Below are positions 45,637-56,141 of a stretch of 64,000 bases of DNA, piece after piece (within the stretch, counting starts at the first letter, position 1; each line of letters opens with the position of its first letter). The stretch is from Hydrangea macrophylla (lineage: Eukaryota; Streptophyta; Magnoliopsida; Cornales; Hydrangeaceae): the NCBI GenBank assembly GCA_033977485.1, contig CM066998.1:52666274-52730273 (forward strand), given 5' to 3'. Position numbers and translations under genes: made by a program. A model generated the notes under the pieces. That model was not told the origin of the DNA and did not search any database. It saw only the letters and a list, made by a program, of their open reading frames with translations.

Positions 45637-46092
45637 TTGCTTTTGCCAGAATTAATAAAAGCCTGTGAGCATAATAAATTTCATTGTGTGGTGTGTGAAC
45701 TTTCTAAACATACTCGGTCTAGCTATATACCTCGAATGTCTCGAGCCCCTTGTGCATTTGATATTATTCATTCTGATGTATACGGTCCTTCCCCTATTAC
45801 AGCATTTCCTGGTTATAGATATTATGTCACTTTCATTGATGATTATTCACGTTGCACATGGGTTTATTTAATGAAGAAGAAATCTGAGGTTTTTTCCCTG
45901 TTTACTCAATTTTTACAAATGGTTAAAACCCAGTATCAAACCGTTGTTCGTACTCTTCGTTCTGATAATGGACGTGAATACATCTCTAATGAATTTTGCT
46001 CTGCATTAAATCAACAAGGTATCCTCCAACAGCTTACTTGCACATATACTCCTGAATAGAATGGTGTTGCGGAACGCAAGAACCGCCACATC
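45637..46092 (+). pseudogene. Copia B integrase core
   Basis: Zinc-binding CxxC seen as CVVCELSKHTR, then FDIIHSDVYGPSPITAFPGY (first catalytic D), FIDDYSRCTWVYLMKKKSEV, VRTLRSDNGREYISNEF (second D) and YTPE-TAG-NGVAERKNRH (catalytic E follows the amber codon). The TAG at 46057-46059 stands for the Gln of the invariant PEQNG motif. Confidence 0.88.
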
Positions 46093-48353
46093 ATGTCTGT
46101 TGTTCGTTGCCTTCTTCTGGGCATGGAGGTACCTACGTATTTTTGGCATTTTGTTGTCCGTACTACCACCTATCTTATTAATCGTACTCCGAGTCGTGTG
46201 TTGGATGGAAAGACACCTCTACATGTTCTTCAGCCCGAATGCACCCTCTTCCATGTTTTGCCTCGTGTCTTTGGTTGCACATGTTTTGTGCAAAATCGCA
46301 GTCCTCTCTGCACTAAATTGGATGATAAGGCTATCCGATGTATGTTTCTTGGGTACTCGCCCATGTCTAAGGGCTATCGGTGTTACGACCCTGTCTCTCG
46401 TAGATTTTTTACTTCTATGGATTTTACTTTTTTGGAAGATGTTTCCTTCTTTGCAGGTTCTTCTACTTTGCCTGCCTTACACCCTCAGGATACTCCGGTA
46501 GTGGCAGACGAGCTTCCTCGTCCTGTTCCTATCTTTGATGAAACTGTGTCTCCTACTGACTCTCTTCCTCTTGTGATTACGTCTTCCCCGGAATATCATT
46601 ACTCTCGCCGTCCACGTGCTCAGGCTCCTATTCCAGAAACTTCTCCAGAACCAGCTCCTACACCTCTAAGACGGTCTATTCGTGTATCTAGCCCGGTTAA
46701 GCGGTATGGTTACTCTTGTTCCACTGCTCATCCTATCTCCCAGTATATTTCTTATTCTACTCTTTCAGGTTCCTATCAGGCTTTTCTTAGTCAAGTTAAC
46801 TCTGTTTCTATTCCCCGGTCTGTGTCTGAAGCTCTCCAGAATCCCAATTGGGTTACTGCCATGCAAGCAGAGATGCAAGCTCTTGAGCATAATCGCACAT
46901 GGGAGCTTGTTTCTCTCCCTCTTGGGGAGAAGACCGTTGGCTGCAAATGGGTATATACAGTTAAGCATCTTCCAGATGGTACTATTGATCGCTATAAGGT
47001 GCGCCTTGTAGCCCGAGGATTTACCCAGGTTCCAGGCAAAGACTTTAGTGCTACCTTTGCCCCTGTAGCCAAGCTTACTACAGTTCGGCTTATTGTGTCT
47101 TTGGCTGCCTCTCACTCTTGGCCTCTTTATCAGATGGATGTGAAAAGTGCGTTTCTTAATGGTGACCTTCATGAAACTATTTATATGGATCCTCCTCCGG
47201 GTTTTCGGGCTGAGGGGGAGTATTCTGGGAAAGTTTGTCATCTTTATAAGTCTCTGTATGGATTGAAGCAATCTCCTCGGGTGTGGTTCAACCGATTTAG
47301 TGAAGTTGTTCTTTCTACAGGGTTCACCAGGTGCCACTCTGATCACACTTGTTTTATTCGCCGACATCCTGATGGTCGGTGTGTCATCCTGTCTGTGTAT
47401 GTGGATGATATCATTATTACCGGCGATGACTCTTCAGGTATTGAGAATATAAAGCAACAACTTGGGAAGTCTTTTGATGTTAAAGATCTAGGTGCACTGC
47501 GATGCTTTCTTGGCATTGAGGTTGCTAGGACTCGTTATGGGATATCTCTATCTCAACGGAAATATGTTTTGGATCTGCTCCGTGATACAGGTATGATGGG
47601 ATGTCGTCCTTCTTCTACACCTATGGATCCGAATTTCAAGTTATCGTCTGAATCAGGAGAGCTTTTATCTGATTCATCTTCTTATCAGCGTTTAGTTGGT
47701 CGTCTCATATATTTGACTAACACTAGACCTGATCTTACTTTTCCTGTAAGCGTTGTGAGCCAGTTTATGCATGCTCCTCGTACTTCTCATATGGATGTTG
47801 TTCATCATATCATGAGGTATTTTAAAACCTGCCCGGGTCTGGGTCTCTTTTTTGCTACTGGAAAGCAGTCTGGAATTTCGTATTTTACAGATGCTAATTA
47901 TGCTGGGTCCAAGAGTGATAGACGGTCTACTTCCGATTTTTGTACGTTTTATGGTAATCACCTTATCTCTTGGAAAAGCAAGAAACAACAGTTGTTTCGA
48001 GGTCTTCCGCTGAAGCCGAATACCGTGCTATGGCACAGGGCACTTGTGAACTTTTATGGATTCAATCGCTCTTACGAGAATTAGGATTCTTTGGAACTAA
48101 GTCATCCACATTGTTTTCTGGTAATAAGTCAGCGATAATGCTTGCTTCTGATTCTATTCTTCATGAGCGTACTAAGCACATTAAGGTTGATGTTCACTTC
48201 ATTCGTGAGAAAGTTCAATCTGGGGTCATCATTCCGGAATTTGTTCCTTCTTCTGACCAGACAGCTGACATGTTTACTAAACCAGTTGGACCTTCTCTCT
48301 TAAAGGCTTCTCTAATCAAGCATGGGCTCTTGGATATCTTCGCTCCAGCTTGA
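46093..48353 (+). pseudogene. Copia B integrase end, RT and RNase H
   Basis: Open from 46093 to 48084 (663 residues), then continued in another frame at 47970-48353. Integrase C-terminal part: KGYRCYDPVSRRFF. RT begins around NPNWVTAMQAEMQALEHNRT and GCKWVYTVKHLPDG; QMDVKSAFLNGDLHETIYM, LYGLKQSPRVWF and the intact catalytic YVDDIIITGDD follow. RNase H starts with FTDANYAGSKSDRRS and ISWKSKKQ. A missing base near 47990 moves the rest (SRSSAEAEYRAMAQGTCELL, HERTKHIKVDVHFIREKV, ADMFTKPV) to the other frame. The RT core looks functional in sequence; the whole is not. Confidence 0.9.
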
Positions 48354-48360
48354 GGGGGAG
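48352..48360 (+). other. Polypurine tract of copia B
   Basis: GAGGGGGAG directly before the 3' LTR. Confidence 0.85.
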
Positions 48361-48547
48361 TGTTGGAATATTTAGTTATATTTCTTAGGATGTTATGATT
48401 TTATTTTCCTGATTTCTTTCCTTGTAATCTTTTAATTGATTTATTTCCTTTTCTGTTTATTTCCTTTTTCTGTCTCATTACTCATGTATATATTGTGTAA
48501 CATACTGGGTGAATTAATAAGAATATAGTTTACCCTAAACTTCTTCT
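48361..48547 (+). repeat. 3' LTR of copia B
   Basis: 187 bp, nearly identical to 43434-43619; followed by ATAAC. Confidence 0.92.
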
Positions 48548-48552
48548 ATAAC

Positions 48553-49455
48553 GAAGAATACGAACAACAGCAGCCCAATGAACCGTGGTAGGAGAAGAGC
48601 CAAGTTGACTAACGATATGAACAACATATGCAATATCAGGCCTTATCACAGTGAGATAGTCCAAACTACCCACAATAGTCCGATACAAGGTAGGATTCAG
48701 TAATAAAACACCATTGGATGAAGAGTAACGAACATTGAGCTCCAAAGGTGTCTCAGCTGTCCGGGTATCTGAGAGACGAGCCCTCTCAATGACATCAGAG
48801 GCATACTTGGACTGAGAGAGAAGATAACCTTTAGGAGAAGAGGCTACCTCAATACCCAAGAAGTAACTAAGAGGTCCCAAATCCTTCATTTCAAAGTGAT
48901 TGTGCAGTTGAGATTTTAATAACGATATTCCAGCAACGTAACGTCATCACCAGTAATTATCATATCGTCCACATAGAGCAAGAAAAAAGTGCATCCTGTC
49001 GAGGTAGAGCGGAGAAATAACGTCGAGTCATGATCACAAGGACGGAAACCCAAATCACAAATGACTGTAGGGGCCTGTTTGAGACCATATAATGCCTTTC
49101 GAAGTTTGCACACCTCACCCTATTTATGATGGAGACCAGGAGGAGGAACCATATAAACTTCTTTAATCAAATCCCCATTAAGAAAAGCATTTTTCACATC
49201 CATCTGGGAGAGACTCCATGTACGAGCAGCTGCCATTGCAATCACTGCCCGAACCATAGTCATCTTAGCAACAGGAGTGAAGGTCTCCTTATAGTCAATA
49301 CCATATTCCTGAGTGAATCCCTTGGCCACCAGTCTAACCTTGTAACGCTCCACAGAACCATCAGATCGAGTTTTAATCTTGTACACCCAACGACACCCAA
49401 CTGCATGTTTCCCAGAAGGTAAAGGCACTAAGTCCCACGTGTCAGTCTTATGCAA
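48553..49455 (-). pseudogene. Copia A reverse transcriptase fragments
   Basis: Minus-strand pieces in order: HKTDTWDLVPLPSGKHAVGC, RWVYKIKTRSDGSVERYKVR, QMDVKNAFLNGDLIKEVYM (49120-49455); LRKALYGLKQAP and the intact catalytic YVDDMIITGDD (48916-49113); MKDLGPLSYFLGIEVASSPK to HWAAVVRILRY (48530-48889). Stops and shifts separate them. The last piece is cut at ILRY by copia B and continues at 43428 as LRGTL. Confidence 0.88.
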
Positions 49456-49464
49456 TACAGAAAG

Positions 49465-50932
49465 CTATTCAGCCATAGCCTGTTGCCAAAGAGGGTCAAG
49501 AGTAGCCTCCTTATAGGAGGTGGGTTCAGATAAAGAGTGAGCAGAAGGAAAGAAAGAATAGAAATCAAAAGAGTAACAAGAGTTAGAAAAACCAAACCTA
49601 TCAGGACGCTGACGAGTACGCGTAGGATAACGAGAAACGGTAGGATCCACATTTTCTGAATCTGGTTGAGCATCAACCAAGAGAGGTGAACCTGAACTTG
49701 CAGGAAAGGTAGTTGTATTCCGTCTAGAGTAAGTACAAACAATTGGAGGACAAGTAACAGAGGGAGCAGAAGAAGTGTCAGAGATAGACACATCACTGAT
49801 ATATGAATCAGAAGGGACATCATCAGGAAAAGGATCAAGATAAACAAGATCAGATTTGTTCAAGGTGTGTGAGGCAGAAGGAATAGAGAATAAAGGAATG
49901 TGTTCCATAAAAACCACATGGCGAGAAACATAAAGTTTGTTTGTTACTGGATCATAGCATCGGTAACCCTTCTGTCCCTCACCATAACCAAGAAAAACAC
50001 ACATCGCAGAACGAGCAGAGAGTTTATTACGAGCAACTTTAGGTAGCAAGACAAAACAGGTGGATCCAAACACATGTAAAGAAAAGTAATCAGGAGATTT
50101 ACCACTCAACCGCTCGAAAGGAGAGACCCCAGAAGTGATGGTAGAGGGAATGCGGTTAATTAGATGAACGGCAGTAAGTACAGCTTCCCCCCAAAATGTA
50201 CTTGGAACACTAGCTGATAACAAAAGAGACCGTGCAGTTTCCATAAAATGTCTATGCTTACGTTCAGCCACACCATTCTGTTCAGGGGTATCTGTATAAG
50301 AAGATTGCTGTATAGTGCCATCAGAAGTGAGTAAATCAATAAAGGCATTAGAGGGGTACTCTCCACCTAAATCACATCTAAAGCATTTTACAGTAGAGGA
50401 ATACTGAGTACGAATCATGGCACGAAAAGCAGTGAAGATAGAGAAAAATTTCAGAGCGACACTTCATAAGATAAACCCAACAGTATCTAGAATAGTCATC
50501 AATAAATGAAACATAATATTTAGACCCTCCTTTAGTAGAGACTGGAGCAAGGCCCCACACATCAGAATGAATAAGATCAAAAGGAGCAAGAGAAAAAGTA
50601 GCACTTTTATTAAATGGTAATGCAGAAATTTTAGCTAGTTTGCATCCACTACAATCAGAAATATCATGACACTCCAAATGTCCCAAAGTACCAGTTGAAA
50701 CTAAAAACTGTAAACGAGAACGAGATACATGACCAAGACAGGAATGCCACAAATAAAAATTAGAGGACTTAGGATTCAAACGAAAAGTAGATAAATCTAC
50801 TGAAGAAGCAGCAATAGCCGAAACATGCAACTCTTCCAACACATACAGGCCTCCCTCTCTACGGCAGGTCCTAATCAGCTTCTTGGAATGAGGATCCTGC
50901 ACAACACATCCAGAATAAGAAAAATGAACCAC
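49465..50932 (-). pseudogene. Copia A integrase, frameshifted
   Basis: 50378-50932 holds the pre-integrase motif LWHSCLGHVSRSRLQFL, CSGCKLAK, LIHSDVWGLAPVSTKGGSKY and FIDDYSRYCWVYLMKCRSEI. A shift then leads to 49465-50418: VKCFRCDLGGEYPSNAF, YTDTPEQNGVAERKHRHFME, GYRCYDPVTNKLYVSRH and a serine/proline-rich linker to RT. The second catalytic Asp reads CDLGGEY where copias have SDxGxEY, so D is kept. Stop codons end both pieces. Confidence 0.88.
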
Positions 50933-51571
50933 CTATCCAGAATCAAATAATTGACTAACAGATATCAAGTTTAAGGTAAGTTGAGGAATATAGTACACAT
51001 TAGGAAGTGACAAATGAGAAGAAACTATAGAACCAACACTAGCCAAGGACATAGGGTTCCCATTGGCAGCAACTACAGAAAACGAAGGAGGAGAGTAGGT
51101 AGTTGTAAATAAAGAGGAGTCACTAGTCATGTGATGTGTAGCACCTGAGTCAAAGACCCAAGTGTTCGTAGATATACCTGAGGGAGCTGAAGAGAATGAA
51201 CTGACTGAAGAAGAGACGGAAAGAACATTAGGAGACTGAGAAGGAAGGAGCTTCTGCAATTGCTCGGCAATGAGTGATAACGTGGGAGCTGATGCAGATG
51301 AATCAGCAACTGGTGGGGCAACTGATGCAGTGTGATGATCTTTGCCCCTAAAAGACTGATGTTGTCCACGGGTTTTCAAACTAATTAACTGGGGACACTG
51401 CGCTTTCCAATGACCCTTCTCACGATAATAACTACACTCATCTTCAGCAACCCTGCCTCGCCTAGGGTGTGTGTTACCGTGGGGCTTTGTCGGGACAGCT
51501 AAAACTGTCTGCAAAGGCAACGGAAGAAGACCCTTCTTTGGAAGAACTTTGAGACGAATCTCCTCAGCCAT
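50933..51571 (-). pseudogene. Copia A gag end and protease
   Basis: Zinc knuckle CSYYREKGHWKAQC, in which the second Cys of CCHC is Tyr. Then a serine-rich linker and the protease WVFDSGATHHMTSDSSLF with intact DSGA, ending LTLNLISVSQLFDSG and a TAG; the frame continues open after the stop as VVHFSYSG. The gag part upstream is in another frame. Confidence 0.85.
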
Positions 51572-52167
51572 AAGTTCATTGACAACAGAGTCAACAGGGG
51601 GAAGTGGACTTCGATGAAGATAGAGCCACGAAGTGCCTCAAAGTCATCCTTAAGTGCCAACAAAAATTGTACCAACCGTTGTTCCTCCCTATAAATACAA
51701 TACGGTTCATAAGAAGTCAACGTAGATGGCTCAGTGAGAGCTAACTGATCCGAGTACCCAGTCATGGTGGAAGAGAACTCATGTATGCTCTTATCACCCT
51801 GCCGAGCACCTCGAATGTCAGACTCTAACTGGTATTGCTTAGCGACATTAGACTGAACAAATAAATTAGATAAATAGTCCCAACTGCCCTTGGTCGTATC
51901 AAATTTAGCCAAGTGAACCCCAATTGATTGATTAACCGAATTATTTATCCAAGTTATGATTTTTGCATTATTAATTCGCCAACGAGAAAGAAGCTCATCA
52001 TGATTAGCTGCTTTTGGATCAGATGGTATGTTGTGATCTCCAGTAATATATCCCCACATGTCCTTGCCCATCAAAATATTTTTCATAACATATGGCCAGT
52101 ATGTATAATTACTTCCAGTCAACAGTACGCTAATAGCCTGAAGAGAATCCGAGTTCCCACTAGCCAT
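51499..52167 (-). pseudogene. Copia A gag
   Basis: Most likely start is MASGNSDSLQAISVLLTGSN (ATG at 52167); an upstream in-frame extension is hydrophobic leader-like text and probably untranslated. It contains TYWPYVMKNILMGKDMWGYI, WDYLSNLFVQSNVAKQYQLE and LVQFLLALKDDFEALRGSI, the UBN2-type gag. It leaves its frame near 51590, after which the zinc-knuckle region lies in the overlapping frame. Confidence 0.82.
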
Positions 52168-52699
52168 ATTTGGAAACAAACAAAATAGCCAACTCAAAAA
52201 GAAGCAAAAGAAAGCAAACATCATCCAAAAGAAGCTCAAACTGAGAGCAAACAAGCAAATACCACCACCACTGGTAGTGCCAAACAAGCCAAAGAGGTCC
52301 CTTCAACCAAGAAAGCAAGCAAATCGTAATCAACAAGCAGCGAAACTCAAAAACCAACAGCAAGGATCCTTTAATTTAAAGGCACAGCCCACAAGGGTAT
52401 ATCAAAGTAATAACAGACGCAGGAAAATGGAGAAGAAGCAGATCGAAAAAAATAACCCTATTTTTCGAAAATGTTTCGAAAAATGAAAAACACCATCAAA
52501 TAATCTACAAAAGCTTCAAAAACAGAACCAAAAATCTCAGAATAAGGAGGTGATCCAAACCCTTGCATTCTCTGTGCGAATCTGATGGCGACATGCTGAC
52601 ATCACGCTGACATCATCATACGGACGATGATGTCAGCACCCCAGACCATGATTTCTTTGTTCTCCGGCGACTACTACTGGATAAATCCACCATTAACCC

Positions 52700-52711
52700 G
52701 CTCTGATGCCA
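52700..52711 (-). other. Primer-binding site of copia A
   Basis: The minus strand reads TGGCATCAGAGC, a one-base variant of the tRNA-Met type, directly next to the LTR. Confidence 0.85.
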
Positions 52712-52893
52712 TGTTAACTTAACAATCAAGAACAGGATTGAAGAGAAAGAAGAGAGAAAAGAAAGAAATTGTATTAACGTAGGAACAAAACTATGTTCAC
52801 CTTAGGTGAAATACAGCACAAAACAAGTTCTTATCGTAGGGTTACATAAAGATATAAAAGACAAATATGCCCTTAAGCTTTATTACTCTAACA
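52712..52893 (-). repeat. 5' LTR of copia A
   Basis: 182 bp, partner of 42698-42877. Confidence 0.92.
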
Positions 52894-53756
52894 TGAGTCA
52901 TATCCTTCTTGGTCGTCATTGGATTGTTGATTATAATGTGACAAAAGTAGATGATAATTCTTATTGCCTTGACCATAATGGTAAGAGCATTCGGCTAAAA
53001 TCTGCAAAGTGCAAGATCACTTCTAACATTTCTCCTAAACCTAGCTCCTCCACCTCTACAAATGACCTAACAAAACCCCTTCAGGACTTGTCTGTCAAAC
53101 TTGGGCGAATAAATGCTCAAACTGACCAAACAAACACTCGGTGTGAACCCCTCGAAGTGTCTCTTGAGCCCGTTGTGACCACGCCAAATCCACCACTTGC
53201 GGTCACTAAGATGTCTATAGATTGTAGTGATGAGACACCCAAAGATAAACAGGATGATAAGCCACTTGTTAACGATGTTCCAAATGAACTTGCTATCATC
53301 CCAATTCCTCCAGTGCCTGTCCCCTTGCTTCCACAGTCTCCTCCACCATTGAATTCTCAAATCAAAACGGAGATTGTGATCGTTGTTTCCCCACCTACTC
53401 CACCATCTAACCGTGTTTGTAGTGACCCTCCAAAGGACCTAAATGCAAATTTATTTGACTTGTCACTAAATATGGTTACTAATTTGAATTTTCATATGGA
53501 GTTCGTGTTGTCTCCCTTTACTTCATCAGCAGGTGTTTCAACTGGAGTGGTGCTTTCAATAGGCTTGGATCTAACATTCACCCATTTCCAGAAAGTTGGC
53601 CATTATCTTAGTGTTCCTGATCCTTCCCAGCATAAATGTCATTCTAAGTCACCGGAGTCGAGTTCTTTTCAGAGGAGGAAAAATGATGGGGAACAAAAGG
53701 AGCTATTTGTAATAACTGTTGATCCGGGAGGATATATAATTATTTTTTTAGTTTAG
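52894..53756 (+). pseudogene. Ty3/gypsy protease remnant, 3' part with proline-rich tail
   Basis: Resumes the protease with SHILLGRHWIVDYNVTKVDD and NGKSIRLKSAKCK, the family's LLGRPWxxDxxVT end. About 230 residues of unrelated, proline- and serine-rich sequence follow (for example PIPPVPVPLLPQSPPP), without RT. The frame is uninterrupted for 288 residues up to 53754, which is unusual for such decayed surroundings. It ends about 37 bases inside the candidate LTR at 53717. Possibly a non-autonomous element with a substituted pol. Confidence 0.6.
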
Positions 53757-54078
53757 TAAGTTTTATTTAGGCAATAATTATCTTAGGAATAAATATTGAT
53801 TAGGAATATTATGTATTAGGAAGTTTAATCTTTTAGGAAGATTCTTGATTAGGAATCTCTTATGTCACTATAAATAAGGTGGTAAGCTTTTGTATTCCAC
53901 AGTTGATTATGAATAAAAATTATTGATGTTTGATTGCACAAGGATGCCTCCAAGTTCTTGCAAGCTCTAGGTACAGGGATACATAGGGTTCTTTTCCTAT
54001 TACTTGTTCTTTCTTCTTTCATTTTTTCATCAATATTCAATTTCTCATAATTGTCCTGCGTCACACCACGACACAACA
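53717..54078 (+). repeat. Candidate LTR of the gypsy remnant
   Basis: 362 bp with termini TGTTGATCC and GACACAACA (TGTTG/CAACA inverted), a TATA box CACTATAAATAAGG at 53869-53882 and AATAAAAA at 53912. A purine-rich GGGGAACAAAAGGAGC lies upstream. No second copy is visible in the window, so the assignment is tentative. Confidence 0.45.
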
Positions 54079-56141
54079 AATAAAAAGGGTAGCATACGAA
54101 CATGGCTAGGATATAGCAAATTAAAAATTTTACTTTTTTCAATTAATCATACAAAAGACCATGCCTTGTCCAATCCATTTTTCCAAATTTTCAAGCAAAC
54201 CCATTGCTTATTATCCCATTTTATTATATTATGACCTTTGCCCCAAATTTTTTAAAAACATTTTCAAAGGATCCGTCGGCTGCATGTCAAATGTAAAAAA
54301 GAAAAATTAAGACACGATTTTTCGTGTGTGACAAACACAGCACCCAAATGGAAGTGTCCGTATCACATAGACATCATCACCACATGGCAAACAGAGCATC
54401 ATCATATTGATCTAACATCAAAATATAAAGTTCCTCCACCAAAGAAATTAAAAAGATAAAATAAATCAAATAATTGCTAATATATTATTGTTCACAATCT
54501 TCAAACGTCAACATGAGTTGCGTCAAGTTCTTTCCCTAGCATCTTAAGTCTACTCCTATTCATGAAAGAGTTGCATTCATTGCGAAAAATTCAAGGCAAG
54601 AATTAATAATCGACACTAAAACAATTCGTAATTAAAGAGTTTTTAACAAATCAATAATCCAGATAACTTCAAGAATAGTTCTTCGATTTGGAGATATACA
54701 TACTAAAAAAATTCAAAAATAGGAGTTCTCGTTTTATAAACATATAATACATTTTGGGAAAATTAGAAAAATGCAGGAGTGAACTGTAAATTTTCAGGAT
54801 TCAAAAATAAATATTAAAAAAAATAGACAGATGCAATTTGTTCCCTTGATTAACACATCAGAATAAATACGGAGATAATTATAAAAAAATATGAAGGAAA
54901 AAATTCATATTATTGTTGCTGTGATTACCTTTCGATCTTGCTATCCAGTAAGCTCAAAAGCACCGGTAGCAAGAAAGAAAACAAGTCTAAGTTGAGAATC
55001 TCCATTTTGTCCATGAGAATGCTGATCACATCTGCTTGTATTTGCATCAGGAAGGGAAATTCTTAAGAAAAATCAACATTCAACACGACTGGTTCCATGT
55101 AACCACCAGAAACAGAACAAATAACACACATGAAATCCTCCAATAAAAACCCACAGAATGATCAGGCAATTTCCTCATGGCATTTATGTCACCCTTAATG
55201 TCATTCCTTTCTCAAAAATGACGCACTACCTGCCATATCACATTACAAGTTATATCTCTGCAGCTTCCATTTTCATGCAATGCCCAAACTGGACTATGTG
55301 CCTGTTTGGAATCACTTTCAACGCGTCCTCAGGGACCCAAAAGGCAAATATTAGCCTGTTTTGGTTAAATGTAGGAAGCACTTTAGAGCCCTAAAAGCAC
55401 GTTTTGGCTGATGCAGATTAAGAGGTGCCTCAGCCCAAAATGTGATGCAGAAACAGATTGTGGTTTTAATGGGACCTATATGTTTCAAAGGCATCTTTAA
55501 ATTTTTGGATTACTGGAGAGACAGGAAAGACATGTAATCTACGACAATTCTTTATATTCTTTATTATTGTGTTTGGTAGTGCAATGCAACAAGTGTTAGG
55601 CAGGTCAACATGTCAGATTTCAAGAGGTCACCTAATCATGGCTCAGATAAATTTGTCACATTAGGAAAATTAAGTAAAATAGATGAAACAACGTCTATAA
55701 TCAGAAATAACAATACCAATGCATGCATAAACTGGATAAGGTTACCTATTTACCTGTAACCTTTAACAATACATCATGATTTTGCATCAGATCATCGATA
55801 TCATTCCCATTGTATGTTGATTCCCTCCCACGGTTCTATCCTGTAAGTCAACAAGTGACATGATGAATATGGACTCCATTTATTTGACAAGCTCACACCG
55901 TCTGCGTGAGAGAGAAAAACAATAATCCCTTTATGAATTTGTACTTTACGTGATCTCCATTCAAGCAGGCAGCCACCAAAAAGACTCAAGAGAAAATGGA
56001 AGAGAGAGCATTAACAATGCCTCGGTGTAAAAGTGTTTCAAAATAAAAGTTCCATTTATTCTTTTTATATCAATGTGATGTAAACCCCCACGATACCTAC
56101 TTTCGCTTTCACCATGCAGATATGCAATTACTATTTACTAA
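54079..56141. other. Intergenic, no gene seen
   Basis: AT-rich. Around 55295-55480 there is MITE-like text (GTGCCTGTTTGGAATCACTT, later GCACGTTTTGGCTGATGCAG) without a clear partner end. No coding frame or RNA gene is supported. Confidence 0.5.

Larger units (their letters stand above)
43434..48547 (+). mobile_element. Copia element B, plus strand, nested in copia A
   Basis: 5114 bp with LTRs 43434-43619 and 48361-48547 (TGTTGGAATATTTAG to AACTTCTTCT) and TSD ATAAC (43429-43433, 48548-48552). Primer site TGGTATCAGAGCC at 43620, purine tract GAGGGGGAG before the 3' LTR. It lies between the RT and RNase H regions of copia A. Gag, protease, integrase, RT and RNase H are all recognisable but interrupted by four or more stops and two frameshifts. 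The LTRs differ by only a few bases. Confidence 0.93.
42698..52893 (-). mobile_element. Copia element A, minus strand, itself split by copia B
   Basis: LTRs 42698-42877 and 52712-52893 (180-182 bp) begin TGTTAACTTAACAATCAAG and end CTCTAACA on the plus strand. TSD TGAGT (42693-42697, 52894-52898). Primer complement GCTCTGATGCCA at 52700-52711 and a purine tract on the minus strand at 42878-42893. Without copia B the element is about 5.1 kb. The size and short LTRs suggest an Ale/Retrofit-like copia, not tested. All coding segments carry stops or shifts. Confidence 0.9.

Noticed and set aside
46061..46501. Overlapping ORFs in copia B and antisense ORFs over the gag-pol genes
   Set aside because: Shadows of the real frames; leucine-rich or low-complexity products without domains.
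53067..53360. Antisense ORFs over the proline-rich tail
   Set aside because: The sense frame is longer and continues the protease; no motif on the other strand.
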